A stretch of 34,564 nucleotides of DNA, from assembly GCA_025055385.1 (NCBI GenBank), contig JANWXE010000100.1, forward strand, positions 1 through 34,564, read 5' to 3'. The notes under the pieces are model-generated. The model was not told where the DNA came from. It ran no database searches and was given only the letters and a program-made list of their open reading frames with translations. The DNA comes from Burkholderiaceae bacterium. Its GTDB lineage: Bacteria > Pseudomonadota > Gammaproteobacteria > Burkholderiales > Burkholderiaceae_F. Every line of letters begins with the position of its first letter. Position 1 is the first letter of the stretch. Made by a program: the position numbers and the translations under genes. Shown here piece by piece: positions 8,424 through 17,616 of the stretch.

Positions 8424-9404
8424 ATGGACGCGCTTGATCGACACGGGCTGCAGGCGCAGATTGCGCGCTCATTAGCGGCTGACGGCCGCTCGCTTGAGGC
8501 GCTGAAGCGCGCCGCTGCGCGCGACCCGCAGGCGGCCCTGAAGGGCGCGGCGCAGCAGTTCGAGGCGCTGTTCCTGCAGATGGTGCTGAAGAGCATGCGC
8601 GAGGCCACGATGAAATCGGGTCTGCTCGATTCACCCGCGCAGGAGACCTTCACCGCCCTACTGGACCAGCAACTGGCAAATCGACTCGCCACCGGCGGCA
8701 CCGGTCTGGCGGCGGTCGTCGAGCGCCAGCTCGCGCGGGCCGCCGGCGTTGGCGCTGCGGCCGCCGGCACCGCCGGCGCGCGCGCGCCGGCCGTCGGCCC
8801 GCGGCTATCGGCGGCCGGCGAAACCCCGCGGCCGGATCGGACGCAGCCCGGTGGCAGCAGGGCCGAGCCGGCTGCCGGCGCAGGACAGGCGCGTGCCGCC
8901 GAGCCGGCGCCGCCTGCCGAAAGTTCGTCGTCCGCCGATGGCGCCAAGCGCGCCTTCGCCTCGCGCCTGTGGGACCACGCCCTCGCGGCGCAGCAGGCCA
9001 CTGGCGTGCCGGCGCGTTTCATCCTGGCGCAGGCAGCTCTCGAGTCGGGTTGGGGCCAGCGAGAGATCCGCGGAGCCGACGGCACCCCCTCGTATAACCT
9101 ATTCGGGATCAAGGCGGGAGCAAACTGGAGCGGGCGCACCGTGGCGGTGACCACCACCGAGTACGAAGGCGGCGTGGCGAAAAAGGTGGTGCAGAAGTTC
9201 CGCGCTTACAACAACTACACGGAAGCGTTCCGCGACTGGGCGCGGTTAATGAAAGACAACCCGCGCTATGCGGGCGCGCTTGGCAACCGGGACGCGGCTG
9301 GCTTCGCGCAGGCCCTGCAACGCGGCGGCTATGCAACCGACCCGGACTACGCGACCAAGCTGGCGCGCACCATTGAAGCGATGGCGGCGCTGCGGCTCAG
9401 CTAG
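8424..9404 (+). CDS. flgJ: FlgJ, rod cap and peptidoglycan hydrolase
   Basis: 326 residues with two domains. Residues 1-105 are the rod-binding/capping domain (AAQQFEALFLQMVLKSMREATMKSGLLDSPAQETFTALLDQQLA). Residues 175-326 are a glucosaminidase of the GH73 type, with the putative catalytic Glu207 in AQAALESGWGQ and the later SYNLFGIKAG and YNNYTEAFRDWARLM motifs. Between them is a roughly 70-residue Ala/Pro/Gly-rich linker. The dual-domain form is typical of beta- and gammaproteobacteria. FlgJ caps the growing rod and cuts a hole in the cell wall for it. It starts 10 bases after flgI. Confidence 0.97.
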   Translation: MDALDRHGLQAQIARSLAADGRSLEALKRAAARDPQAALKGAAQQFEALFLQMVLKSMREATMKSGLLDSPAQETFTALLDQQLANRLATGGTGLAAVVERQLARAAGVGAAAAGTAGARAPAVGPRLSAAGETPRPDRTQPGGSRAEPAAGAGQARAAEPAPPAESSSSADGAKRAFASRLWDHALAAQQATGVPARFILAQAALESGWGQREIRGADGTPSYNLFGIKAGANWSGRTVAVTTTEYEGGVAKKVVQKFRAYNNYTEAFRDWARLMKDNPRYAGALGNRDAAGFAQALQRGGYATDPDYATKLARTIEAMAALRLS

Positions 9405-9416
9405 GAAGCAGCGGCG

Positions 9417-9548
9417 ATGACAGACAGGTGCCGTGATGTCTTCGGGCGCTTCATCGTCGACCGCTTCTGGGCTGCCGCTGACGGGGCGGGCTGCAGAGGG
9501 TTTGCGCGCGCCCATGGGCTGAAGAAGCGCGCCACGCTGCCGAAATAA
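9417..9548 (+). CDS. Possible small ORF between flgJ and flgK
   Basis: A 43-codon reading frame, too short for the track, begins at an ATG 13 bases after the flgJ stop with a GGAAG site 7 bases before it, and ends (TAA) five bases before the flgK ATG. The product would be basic at the end (GLKKRATLPK) and contains two Cys and two Trp/Phe-rich patches (VFGRFIVDRFWAAA). It matches nothing I know. The 149-base flgJ-flgK gap otherwise shows no clear promoter or ribosome site, so the ORF could serve to couple flgK translation. It may equally be chance in high-GC DNA. Confidence 0.25.
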   Translation: MTDRCRDVFGRFIVDRFWAAADGAGCRGFARAHGLKKRATLPK

Positions 9549-9553
9549 ACGCC

Positions 9554-11443
9554 ATGGCAGGCGGCATCTTCTCAATCGGCACCAGCGCGCTGGCGGCGGC
9601 CTACACGGCGCTGCGCACGACCGGCCATAACATCGCCAACGCCAACACACCGGGCTACTCGCGCCAGAGCGTCGTGCTGTCGCCGCAGGTCGGCGCCATG
9701 ATAGGCGGCCAGTACGTCGGCCAGGGGGTGGCGGTGGCCGACGTGCGGCGCGCCTACAACGCTTTCCTGACCAGCGCCGCGCATGCGGCGACCGCCAACG
9801 CCGCTGGCGCCGAAACGCGCGCGCTGCAGCTTTCCCAGATCAACAATCTGTTCGCGGATAGCGAAACCGGCATCGGGCCGGCGCTGGACCGCTTCTTCCA
9901 GGAAGTGCAGAGCCTGTCGCAGCGGCCGCAGGATGCCGCCGCGCGCCAGTCGCTGCTGGCGGCGGCCAACCTGCTGGCGGCACGTTTCAACGACGTCGGC
10001 GCGCGGCTGCAGCAGTTCCGCGACGATGCGGACACGCAGTTGCGGTTACAGCTTGAGGCCGTTAACCGCACCGCGCGGGAGATCGCGCAGTTAAACGACC
10101 AAATCGCACTGGCGCGCGGCACGGGTCGTCTGCCAAACGACCTACTAGACCGGCGCGACGCTGCGATCCGCAGCTTAAACGAGGCCATCGGGGTTTCGTC
10201 CATCGAACAGAGCGATGGCGCGATTAACGTTTTTCTTGGCAACGGCCAAGCGCTGGTGGTCGGTTCACAAGCTGCCAGCCTAGTGCTCAACGTTGATCCG
10301 GCCGACCCGCAGTCGGTCTACATTGGGGTGCGCGACGGCGCAAGCGTCACTGCGCTCGATGCCGATTTGATCCGCGGCGGCAAAATCGGCGGACTGATGG
10401 TTTTCCGCTTGCAGGATCTGCCGGCAGCCGAAAACGAGCTCGGCCGCCTGGCGGTCGTGCTCGCCGACCAGTTCAACCAGCAGCATCGGCTCGGCGACGA
10501 CCGCTATGGCGCGGCAGGCGCCGATTTTTTCCGGCCGCCTACGCCGGTGGCCTTCCCGGCCAGCAGCAACGGCAATCCGCTGACTACGATCGCCGTTACG
10601 TTTACCGACACGACGCAATTGGCCGCAAGCGACTACCAGCTCGAATACACAGGCGGCCAATACGTGCTGACGCGCTTGACGGACAACGTCGCGTGGACCT
10701 CGGCGGTACCAAGCTTCAGCGTCGATGGGCTGTCGATTGCGCTTGCGAACACACCACCAGCCAACGGGGACCGCTTTCTGATCCAGGCGGTGCGTGCCGG
10801 CGCGCGCAGCATGGAAGTCGTGCTGCGCGATCCGCAGCGCATTGCCGCTGCCGCACCGGTGCGGGCGAGCCTGCCGGCGGCTAACACCGGATCGGTTCAG
10901 GTGCAGTCGCTAGCGGCAGTGGGACCGACGCGCCACCCGGCGCTTGCCAATCCAGTCACGATCACCTTTACTGGGCCAAATACGTATGACATCAGCGACG
11001 GCATCACGACCTTGACCGGCCAGACCTATACGGCTGGCGTGCCGATCGTCTTCAACGGCTGGCAGCTCGTGCTGCACGGAACGCCCGCTGCAGGTGACCA
11101 AGTGCAGGTACAGCCAAACGTGGGTGGCATTGGGGATAATCGCAACGCGCTCGCGCTGGCAGCGTTGCAGAGCCGGCCGCTGGTCAGTGGCGGCCCATTA
11201 GGCGGCGCCTACGCCGCGACAATCGCCCGGCTGGGCGCGGAGGCGCAGACGGCCAGCAGTTATGCCAGCGCGCAACGCACCATCCGTGAGGACGCGCTGG
11301 CGGCCGAAAGCGCGGTAGCGGGAGTCAACCTCGATGAAGAGGCCTCGCGTTTGATTCAATACCAGCAGCAATATCAGGCGGCGGCGAAACTCATCGCCAC
11401 GGCCCGGGCGATCTTCGATGAAGTGCTTGGCATCATGCGGTGA
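9554..11443 (+). CDS. flgK: FlgK, hook-filament junction protein 1 (HAP1)
   Basis: 629 residues, within the normal upper range. The N-terminus GIFSIGTSALAAAYTALRTTGHNIANANTPGYSRQSVVLS is the FlgK signature. The D0/D1 region continues with NAFLTSAAHAATANAAGAETRALQLSQINNLFADSETGIGPALDRFFQEVQSLSQRPQD. The C-terminal helix is GVNLDEEASRLIQYQQQYQAAAKLIATARAIFDEVLGIMR. FlgK is exported by FlgN and caps the finished hook before filament growth. No obvious ribosome site precedes the ATG; a small upstream ORF ends five bases before it and may provide coupling. The central variable domain (about 330-560) contains repeats of hook-associated beta structure. Confidence 0.97.
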   Translation: MAGGIFSIGTSALAAAYTALRTTGHNIANANTPGYSRQSVVLSPQVGAMIGGQYVGQGVAVADVRRAYNAFLTSAAHAATANAAGAETRALQLSQINNLFADSETGIGPALDRFFQEVQSLSQRPQDAAARQSLLAAANLLAARFNDVGARLQQFRDDADTQLRLQLEAVNRTAREIAQLNDQIALARGTGRLPNDLLDRRDAAIRSLNEAIGVSSIEQSDGAINVFLGNGQALVVGSQAASLVLNVDPADPQSVYIGVRDGASVTALDADLIRGGKIGGLMVFRLQDLPAAENELGRLAVVLADQFNQQHRLGDDRYGAAGADFFRPPTPVAFPASSNGNPLTTIAVTFTDTTQLAASDYQLEYTGGQYVLTRLTDNVAWTSAVPSFSVDGLSIALANTPPANGDRFLIQAVRAGARSMEVVLRDPQRIAAAAPVRASLPAANTGSVQVQSLAAVGPTRHPALANPVTITFTGPNTYDISDGITTLTGQTYTAGVPIVFNGWQLVLHGTPAAGDQVQVQPNVGGIGDNRNALALAALQSRPLVSGGPLGGAYAATIARLGAEAQTASSYASAQRTIREDALAAESAVAGVNLDEEASRLIQYQQQYQAAAKLIATARAIFDEVLGIMR

Positions 11444-11487
11444 GGCTTTGTTTGACTGAGAGCTAGCCGCCGCCGAGGGACGGACCC

Positions 11488-12699
11488 ATGCAACGCATCT
11501 CTACTTTCCAGATGTTCCGCAGCGGCGAGCTGGCGCTCGTCGCCCGCCAGCGCGAGTTGCTGGAAACCCAGGCGCGCATTGCCTCCGGCAAGCGCATCGC
11601 TGCGCCGGCCGACGATCCGATCGGCGCGGCCGATGCCACCGCCACGCGGGCAGCGCTGGCGCGCTTCGAGCAGTTCAAAAAGAACCAAGACCATGCGCGC
11701 TACCTGCTGAACCTGGGCGAATCGACGCTTGCCTCCTTCATCGGCGCCCTGCAGGACGTGCGCGAAAAGCTGGTTGCCGCCGGCAATGGCGCCTACTCGA
11801 ATGCTGAGCGCAAGATGCTGGCGGGCGAGCTGCGCGGCCTGTTCGACCGTCTGGTCGGCCTGGCCAATGCGAGCGACGGCGCCGGCGGGTATTTATTTGC
11901 CGGCAGCCGGGAGACAGCGCCGCCCTTTGCGCATAGCGGCCTGAGCACGAGCTTCAACGGCGATGACACCCTGCTGCATCTGGAAGTGGCCTCGGACCGC
12001 TTTCTGCGCGTGAAGCTGTCCGGGGACGCGCTGTTCCTGAAGATGCGCCCGGGCAACGGCATCTTCATTACGGCCGCGGCCCCGACCAACACCGGCACCG
12101 GCGTCATCGACGCGGGGGCGGTGGTCGATCCGACGGCACTGACGGGCTCTGCGTACACGATCACGTTTACGGTCAGTGGCGGCGCCACCAGCTACCAGGT
12201 GGTGCGCGTCAGCGACAACGCGGTGGTGGCAAGCGGCAGCTATCACTCGCCGGCCGCAATCGAATTCGATGGCCAGCGGGTGACAATTACCGGCTCCCCG
12301 GCCAACGGTGATTCGTTTAGCACCGCGCCGGCTCCCTACCGTTCGGTATTCGATACGGTGGCAGCGGCCATTGTGGCGCTGGACGCTGGCGCCAGCAGTC
12401 CGTCGGCTGAGGCGCAGCTGCGCACGGCGCTAAACAGCATTCAGGCATCGCTCGAACAGGCGCTTGATCACCTGCTGATTAAGCGCGCCGAAGTCGGTGC
12501 CGGGCTAGCGGAGCTAGACGGCTACGAGCGACTGAACGATGACCGCCAGCTCGAATACAGGGCGCGGCTGTCGCGGGTGGAGGATCTGGATCTGGCCGCC
12601 GGGTTGAGCGAACTGTCGCGCCGGCAGACGACGCTGGAGGCGGCCATCCGCAGCTACTCGGCGGTTTCACGGCTGTCGCTGTTCGACTTCCTCGGCTAG
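11488..12699 (+). CDS. flgL: FlgL, hook-filament junction protein 3 (HAP3)
   Basis: 403 residues, normal for proteobacterial FlgL. It begins MQRISTFQMFRSGELALVARQRELLETQARIASGKRIAAPADDPIGAADA, the flagellin-like N-terminal helix with the conserved SGKR/DDPxxA motif. The C-terminal helix is RAEVGAGLAELDGYERLNDDRQLEYRARLSRVEDLDLAAGLSELSRRQTTLEAAIRSYSAVSRLSLFDFL, again flagellin-like. FlgL joins FlgK to the flagellin filament. A GAGGGAC site lies upstream. It is the last structural gene of the flg run; the gene that follows is a sensor kinase 57 bases downstream. Confidence 0.96.
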   Translation: MQRISTFQMFRSGELALVARQRELLETQARIASGKRIAAPADDPIGAADATATRAALARFEQFKKNQDHARYLLNLGESTLASFIGALQDVREKLVAAGNGAYSNAERKMLAGELRGLFDRLVGLANASDGAGGYLFAGSRETAPPFAHSGLSTSFNGDDTLLHLEVASDRFLRVKLSGDALFLKMRPGNGIFITAAAPTNTGTGVIDAGAVVDPTALTGSAYTITFTVSGGATSYQVVRVSDNAVVASGSYHSPAAIEFDGQRVTITGSPANGDSFSTAPAPYRSVFDTVAAAIVALDAGASSPSAEAQLRTALNSIQASLEQALDHLLIKRAEVGAGLAELDGYERLNDDRQLEYRARLSRVEDLDLAAGLSELSRRQTTLEAAIRSYSAVSRLSLFDFLG

Positions 12700-12756
12700 C
12701 CAGGTGGCAGGAGCGCGCCGCCGCGGTATTCTCGACGGCCTCTCAGCTGCAATCCT

Positions 12757-15700
12757 GTGGCGGATCTCGACAGCAACGCCAAGCCGATCAGGCGCCGCGG
12801 CGCCGCCCCGATCGCCTCTGGCGAGCGGGCGCTTGCGCTTGGCGCCGGTCGGCGCGCGCGTCGCGCGCCCGCGCAGGAGGCAGCCGAACTGGCGGCGCAG
12901 CTCGCAGCGACGCTGCCGCCGGCGCCGGCGACACCGCCGCCCTCTTTTTTTGAGGAATGCCCAGACGCGATCCTGCGCTTTGACCGCGAGGGCACGGTGC
13001 TGTATGCGAATGCGGCGGTGGCGCGCGCGACCGCACTGCCGCGCGCCGCCTTTCTGAACCGCCGGATCGATGCCGTGCCGGGCTTCGAGCCCTACGGCGA
13101 CTTGTGGCGCGCCAAGCTGGCGGAGCTGTTCGAAAGCGAAGAGGCGCGCTGGTTTAAGTTCGCCGTCGCGCACCCCACTGGCGACAAGCTCTTTGACGTA
13201 CGGCTTAGCCCCGAGCGCGACGCCGACGGCCGCTGTAACTACGCCACGGCCGTGCTACGCGATGTGACGGTGCCACGCTACGCACTGCGTGCCTCGCGCA
13301 ATGCCGACGAATTCGTCCAAACCATCTTGACGGCCGCACACATCGGCATCGCCGTCTTGGATCGTAACCTGCGCTACCGCGTGTGGAACGATTACCTGGA
13401 AGAGCTGCTACAAGTGCCAGCCGAGGAGGTGCTTGGGCGCACACCGCAGGAGGCATTCGGACTGCCGGCGGAGTCCGAGGTGGTGCAGGCGCTGGCGCGT
13501 CTGCGCGACAGCGGCGTGCGTGCTACCCAGCAGTCAGAGTATCCGTTTACGCGTGGCGGCGTCGTTGGCCCCTGGATCCGGGTGCGGCAGACACCGATGT
13601 TCGATGCGCGGGGGCAGTTCGACGGTGTGTTCGTTACAGTCGAACGGATCGACCGTGAACGCTTCGCGGAGACGTCGCTGGCGGCGCTGCGGCAGGCACT
13701 TGACTCCGCCGGTGAGATGGTGCTGGAGGTAGACCGCAGCGGCCGCATCCTCGATGCGAACGAGACGGCGGCGGCCTGGCTCGGCTATTCCCGCGATACG
13801 CTCAAGGACCTGCCGCTGACGGCGATCGACGCTTCGCTGTCAGCGGAAAAGTTCGCCGAGATCCTGCAGCAGCTCGTCAGCCGCGGCGCCTACCAAGGCG
13901 AAGCGCGTTACCGCACCCAGCTGGGCTCCGAGTTTGCGGTCGATGTCGTGCTGCAGCGGGTCGAGCACGGGGGGCGAGAGTTCATCTTCCTCTTAGTGCG
14001 CGATATCTCAGAGCGCAAGCGCGTGGAGGCGGCGCTGGCGGAGAGCGCCGCGCGCTTTCGGACGCTGTTTGAAGAAAGCCCGGTGGCGAACCTGCTGCTT
14101 GACGCCCAGTTTCGCATCGAGCAGGCCAACCGCGCGGCCTGTGCGCTGCTCGGCTATGAGGCGGCGGCGCTGCGCGGGCAGGAACCGGCGGTGTTCCTGC
14201 ATCCGGAGGACGCGGCAGCCATCAGTCGCCTGCGCGAGCGGCTCGCCCAGGGACAGCTGGCGGCGGTGGAAAGTGACCGGCGGCTGCGTCATCGCGACGG
14301 CCGCACGCTGTTTGCGCGCATCACCGTGCGCGGCTGGCCGGACGCCACCGGCCGGCGGCACTTCCTGCTGGTGCTGGAAGATTTCACCGAGCGGCGCGCC
14401 TCGGAGGAGCAACTGCGGCTGGCGCTGCGCGACCAGCAGACGCTGCTGGAGACGATGTCGGTGGGTGTGGTGCGCACCCTCGATGGCCGCATCGTGCTAG
14501 CCAACCGCGAGTTCGCGCGCATGTTCGGGTACCACGACGACGAAGTCATCGGGCTGTCGCTGGCGGCGCTGACGCACGATCGCCCAGAGCGGCAGGGGGG
14601 CGCGCCGCGCGCCCTGCCGGCGGGGCGCGCAAACGCAACGACGCAAGCCGAGGTGGTGCTGTTTCGCAAGGACGGCCGGCCGCTGTGGTGCGCGGTACAG
14701 GCACGCGCGGTAGAGGGCGACGGCGCGACCGGCAGCGGCGAGGTGATCTATACCTTTCAGGACATCACGGCGCGGCGCGCGCAGGACGAGCAGCTGGAGC
14801 GACTGCTGGCAGAAAGTCAACTGCTGTTTGACACCGCGCTGGTGGGGCTGCTGTTTGTGCGTGATGGCCGGCCGATCCGTGCCAATGCGGCGATGGAAGA
14901 GCTGCTTGCCTGCGAGCCGGGCGGACTGACTAGCCAGATCCAGCTCTTTGCCCATCCGACCGATCAGCTGCTGATGGCAAGCCTGGCTGAGCATTACGGT
15001 GAAATCAACCAGCGTGGCGCCTGCGAGTTCGAACTGCATATGTATCGCCGGCGGGGCGACCCGATCTGGGTCGCGGTGCAAGGGCGGGCCGTCAATCCCG
15101 GCCGACCGGAGCTCGGCTACATCTTCGCCTTCGTCGACATCGATTCGCGCAAGCGGCAAGAAGCCCAGTTGCGGGCCACGTTGGCCGAGTTGCAATTGAT
15201 CTTCGACAACGCGCTGGTGGCCATGCTGTATGTGGCGGGCGAGCGCATCGTGAAGGCCAATGTGGCCACTGAGCGCATGTTCGGCTACGCCGCGGCGGAC
15301 CTGTACCAACAGCCGATCGCCGCTTTGTTCGCGCAGGCTTCCGAATGGCACGAGGTCGCTGCCCGCGTGGCCCATGAAGGGGAAGTCAGTTTCGAGCGGC
15401 TGCTGCGGCGGCGCGACGGCCAGACCTTTTGGTGTGCTGGCAATGTGCGGCCGCTGAATGCCGCCGCCCCGGCGCAGGGAATGATCCTTGCCTTAATGGA
15501 TATCGACTCGCGGCGGCGGTCAGAAGATGAGCTGCGGCGGGTGCGCAATTACCTGGACCTGGTAGTAGAGAACCTGCCGGTGCTGGTGTCGGTGCGCGAG
15601 GCCGATACTGGCCGCTTCGTCAGCCTGAACCGCGCCGGCGAGGCCATCATGGGTCTGCGCCGAGAGCAGGTGATTGGCCGCACCTGGCACGAGGTCTACG

Positions 15701-16947
15701 GTCGCCATTTTGCCGACCTCTATGCGGAGCTAGACCGGCGGGCGCTCGCCGATGGTCAGCAGGTGGAGCGGCGCCGCGACGTCATGCTGCGCGCCGACGG
15801 GCGCACGCTGACCGTCAATCAGCGCATCGTGCCGCTGTTTGAACCGGATACGCGCGGCCGAGCCCGCTACGTGATGTCGATCATCGATGACCTCACCGAG
15901 GCGGTGCGCGCCGAGGCGCAGTTGGCAGAGACCGAGACGCGCTTCCGCCAGTTTGCCGAAAACATCGATCAGCTAGTGTTCATCACCGACGCCGACCTAT
16001 CGATGGTGCTGTATGTGAACCCGCGCTATGAGACCGTCATCGGCGCCTCCAGCGAGGAGCTGATCGAGAACCCACGCTCGGTGCTTGCGCATGTGCACTT
16101 CGATGACGCGCCGAAAATCGCGCGCCTACTGCCGCGGCTGGTGGCCAGCATGCGGCGCGTGCGTAAGGTGGATTTCAACGTGCGCATCGATCATCCGACC
16201 CGCGGCGTGCGGCTGCTCAACGTGCGGCTGTCGCCGGTGAAGCTGCGCGATGGCACGGTGCGGGTGTTTGGTATCGCCGATGACATCACTGAGCGCAGTG
16301 CCGCCGAGCGGCAGCGCATCGAGGAGGCGCTCAAGCAGCGCGACCTGCTGGTGCGCGAGGTACACCACCGCATCAAAAATAACCTGCAAGGCGTGGCCGG
16401 CTTGTTGCAGCACATGGCGCACGCCAAGCCGGAGCTAGCGGCCAATTTGAACGAGATCGCCGGCCAGATCCAGGCTATCGCCCAGGTGCATGGGCTGCAG
16501 ATCCGCGCCACAGGCACGTTACCGGTGCTCGGGGTGGCGCAGGGCATCTTCCAGAATCTGGCTACGATGTTTGGCGTGGAGGTGCGCTTCGAGCCGCCGC
16601 CGCCGGCGCTCTGGCGCTGGGGGCTGCCGGAAAACGAGGCGGTGCCGCTGGCGCTGGTGATCAATGAACTAGGGACCAACGCGATCAAGTACCGCGCCAG
16701 TCGAGACCACGGTGTGTTGGTGCGCGTGGTTCCGCGGCCCGAGGGAGTGGAGCTGCGCATTGAAAACAGCGGGCAGCTGAAGGCTGGCTTTGACCTGGCA
16801 CGCATTGCCTCCGGCATTTCGGGTCTGGGGCTGGTGAAAGCGCTGCTGCCGCGGCGCGGTGCGCGGCTGGCGATTGAGCAGCATGGCGGGACGGTGGTGA
16901 CGCGGCTGGAGCTGACCCCGCCGGCCATCGGGGAGGACAACGGCTGA
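12757..16947 (+). CDS. Cytoplasmic multi-PAS sensor kinase (about nine PAS, HWE/HisKA_2-type core)
   Basis: 1396 residues from a GTG start; no ATG is available nearby. I see no membrane segment. Nine PAS-like units can be traced by their recurring patterns (aromatic/acidic opening, N-A-A-R/F-GY middle, F-x-D-I-T/S-x-R-x closing): about 64-180, 183-305, 307-425, 427-550, 557-680, 683-805, 809-925, 929-1055, 1060-1175. The transmitter follows: REVHHRIKNNLQ with the likely phosphoacceptor His1204, then the N box INELGTNAIKY and a GLGL G box. HHRxKNN marks the HWE/HisKA_2 group, which often pairs with ANTAR regulators. The next gene, 24 bases downstream, is exactly such a regulator. The ligand or cofactor of the PAS units is unknown. 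Confidence 0.9.
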   Translation: MADLDSNAKPIRRRGAAPIASGERALALGAGRRARRAPAQEAAELAAQLAATLPPAPATPPPSFFEECPDAILRFDREGTVLYANAAVARATALPRAAFLNRRIDAVPGFEPYGDLWRAKLAELFESEEARWFKFAVAHPTGDKLFDVRLSPERDADGRCNYATAVLRDVTVPRYALRASRNADEFVQTILTAAHIGIAVLDRNLRYRVWNDYLEELLQVPAEEVLGRTPQEAFGLPAESEVVQALARLRDSGVRATQQSEYPFTRGGVVGPWIRVRQTPMFDARGQFDGVFVTVERIDRERFAETSLAALRQALDSAGEMVLEVDRSGRILDANETAAAWLGYSRDTLKDLPLTAIDASLSAEKFAEILQQLVSRGAYQGEARYRTQLGSEFAVDVVLQRVEHGGREFIFLLVRDISERKRVEAALAESAARFRTLFEESPVANLLLDAQFRIEQANRAACALLGYEAAALRGQEPAVFLHPEDAAAISRLRERLAQGQLAAVESDRRLRHRDGRTLFARITVRGWPDATGRRHFLLVLEDFTERRASEEQLRLALRDQQTLLETMSVGVVRTLDGRIVLANREFARMFGYHDDEVIGLSLAALTHDRPERQGGAPRALPAGRANATTQAEVVLFRKDGRPLWCAVQARAVEGDGATGSGEVIYTFQDITARRAQDEQLERLLAESQLLFDTALVGLLFVRDGRPIRANAAMEELLACEPGGLTSQIQLFAHPTDQLLMASLAEHYGEINQRGACEFELHMYRRRGDPIWVAVQGRAVNPGRPELGYIFAFVDIDSRKRQEAQLRATLAELQLIFDNALVAMLYVAGERIVKANVATERMFGYAAADLYQQPIAALFAQASEWHEVAARVAHEGEVSFERLLRRRDGQTFWCAGNVRPLNAAAPAQGMILALMDIDSRRRSEDELRRVRNYLDLVVENLPVLVSVREADTGRFVSLNRAGEAIMGLRREQVIGRTWHEVYGRHFADLYAELDRRALADGQQVERRRDVMLRADGRTLTVNQRIVPLFEPDTRGRARYVMSIIDDLTEAVRAEAQLAETETRFRQFAENIDQLVFITDADLSMVLYVNPRYETVIGASSEELIENPRSVLAHVHFDDAPKIARLLPRLVASMRRVRKVDFNVRIDHPTRGVRLLNVRLSPVKLRDGTVRVFGIADDITERSAAERQRIEEALKQRDLLVREVHHRIKNNLQGVAGLLQHMAHAKPELAANLNEIAGQIQAIAQVHGLQIRATGTLPVLGVAQGIFQNLATMFGVEVRFEPPPPALWRWGLPENEAVPLALVINELGTNAIKYRASRDHGVLVRVVPRPEGVELRIENSGQLKAGFDLARIASGISGLGLVKALLPRRGARLAIEQHGGTVVTRLELTPPAIGEDNG

Positions 16948-16971
16948 GTTGGCGCACCCTAGAATGTCCGC

Positions 16972-17580
16972 ATGAGTGAGGCGAAGCCGCAGATCTTGGT
17001 CGTCGACGACGATCGGCTGGTGCTGGCCACCGTCAGCGCGGGGCTCAAGCAGGCAGATTTCGACGTATTAGAAGCCGACAACGGCGACGACGCGATTTTG
17101 CTCGCACGCAAGCACCGGCCGGCGCTTGCGATCCTGGACATGCGCATGCAGGGCAAGAGCGGTATGGATGTGGCTCGCTATCTGGCTGCCAATACCCATA
17201 CTGGGTTCATGTTCCTATCGGCCTTTGGCGATGCGGACATCATCGAGGAGGCGACCAAGCTAGGCGCACTTGGCTACTTGGTGAAGCCGATCGACGTCAA
17301 GCAGATCGTGCCGGCGGTACGCGCTGCGCTGGCTCGGCTGCGGCAGCAGCCGGCGGTGCCGCGACCGCTGCCGCCGCGCGCCTCAACGAGCGCCCCGCCG
17401 CCCCCGCCGGCGCGCGAGCAGTACGTGGCCATCGGCATCCTGATGGAGCGGCTGCGGCTCGATTACGACCGCGCCGCCGAAGCGCTGCAGGCCCAAGCGC
17501 GCGCGGAGGGGCGCGCTGTAGACGAACTGGCCGCCAGCATGGTAGAGGCGGCCAACCGCCTCAATTCGGTGCCGCGCTAA
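16972..17580 (+). CDS. ANTAR-domain response regulator (RNA-binding antiterminator)
   Basis: 202 residues. Residues 5-122 are a receiver domain with the acidic pocket VVDDD, phosphoacceptor Asp56 in LAILDMRM, Ser83 and Lys105 (LVKPID). A Pro-rich linker (about 123-147) leads to an ANTAR domain: EQYVAIGILMERLRLDYDRAAEALQAQARAEGRAVDELAASMV (149-193), with the family's GILMxRxxLxxxxAxxxLxxxAxxxxxxxxxLA pattern. ANTAR proteins such as EutV, NasR and AmiR bind paired hexanucleotide-loop RNA hairpins and prevent terminator formation. The kinase directly upstream is of the type that phosphorylates them. It is probably co-transcribed with that kinase. Which transcripts it controls is unknown; I found no clear dual-hexaloop element in this window. 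Confidence 0.93.
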   Translation: MSEAKPQILVVDDDRLVLATVSAGLKQADFDVLEADNGDDAILLARKHRPALAILDMRMQGKSGMDVARYLAANTHTGFMFLSAFGDADIIEEATKLGALGYLVKPIDVKQIVPAVRAALARLRQQPAVPRPLPPRASTSAPPPPPAREQYVAIGILMERLRLDYDRAAEALQAQARAEGRAVDELAASMVEAANRLNSVPR

Positions 17581-17616
17581 ATCGGCGCCGTTGCCAGGGA
17601 CCGGCTCGGGGCCCTG

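Noticed and set aside
8246-9157. 303-residue minus-strand ORF over flgI/flgJ
   Set aside because: Composition is Ala/Pro/Ser/Arg-rich without domain motifs, and it lies antisense to clear flgI and flgJ coding sequence. It is a high-GC shadow.
9519-9546. FliA-like promoter before flgK (TGAAGAAG-N11-GCCGAAAT)
   Set aside because: The -35 box matches only 4 of 8 and the -10 box ends seven bases before the ATG, which would leave no leader.
14497-15375. 292-residue minus-strand ORF within the multi-PAS kinase gene
   Set aside because: Antisense to PAS units with strong protein-level patterns on the plus strand; no motif of its own.
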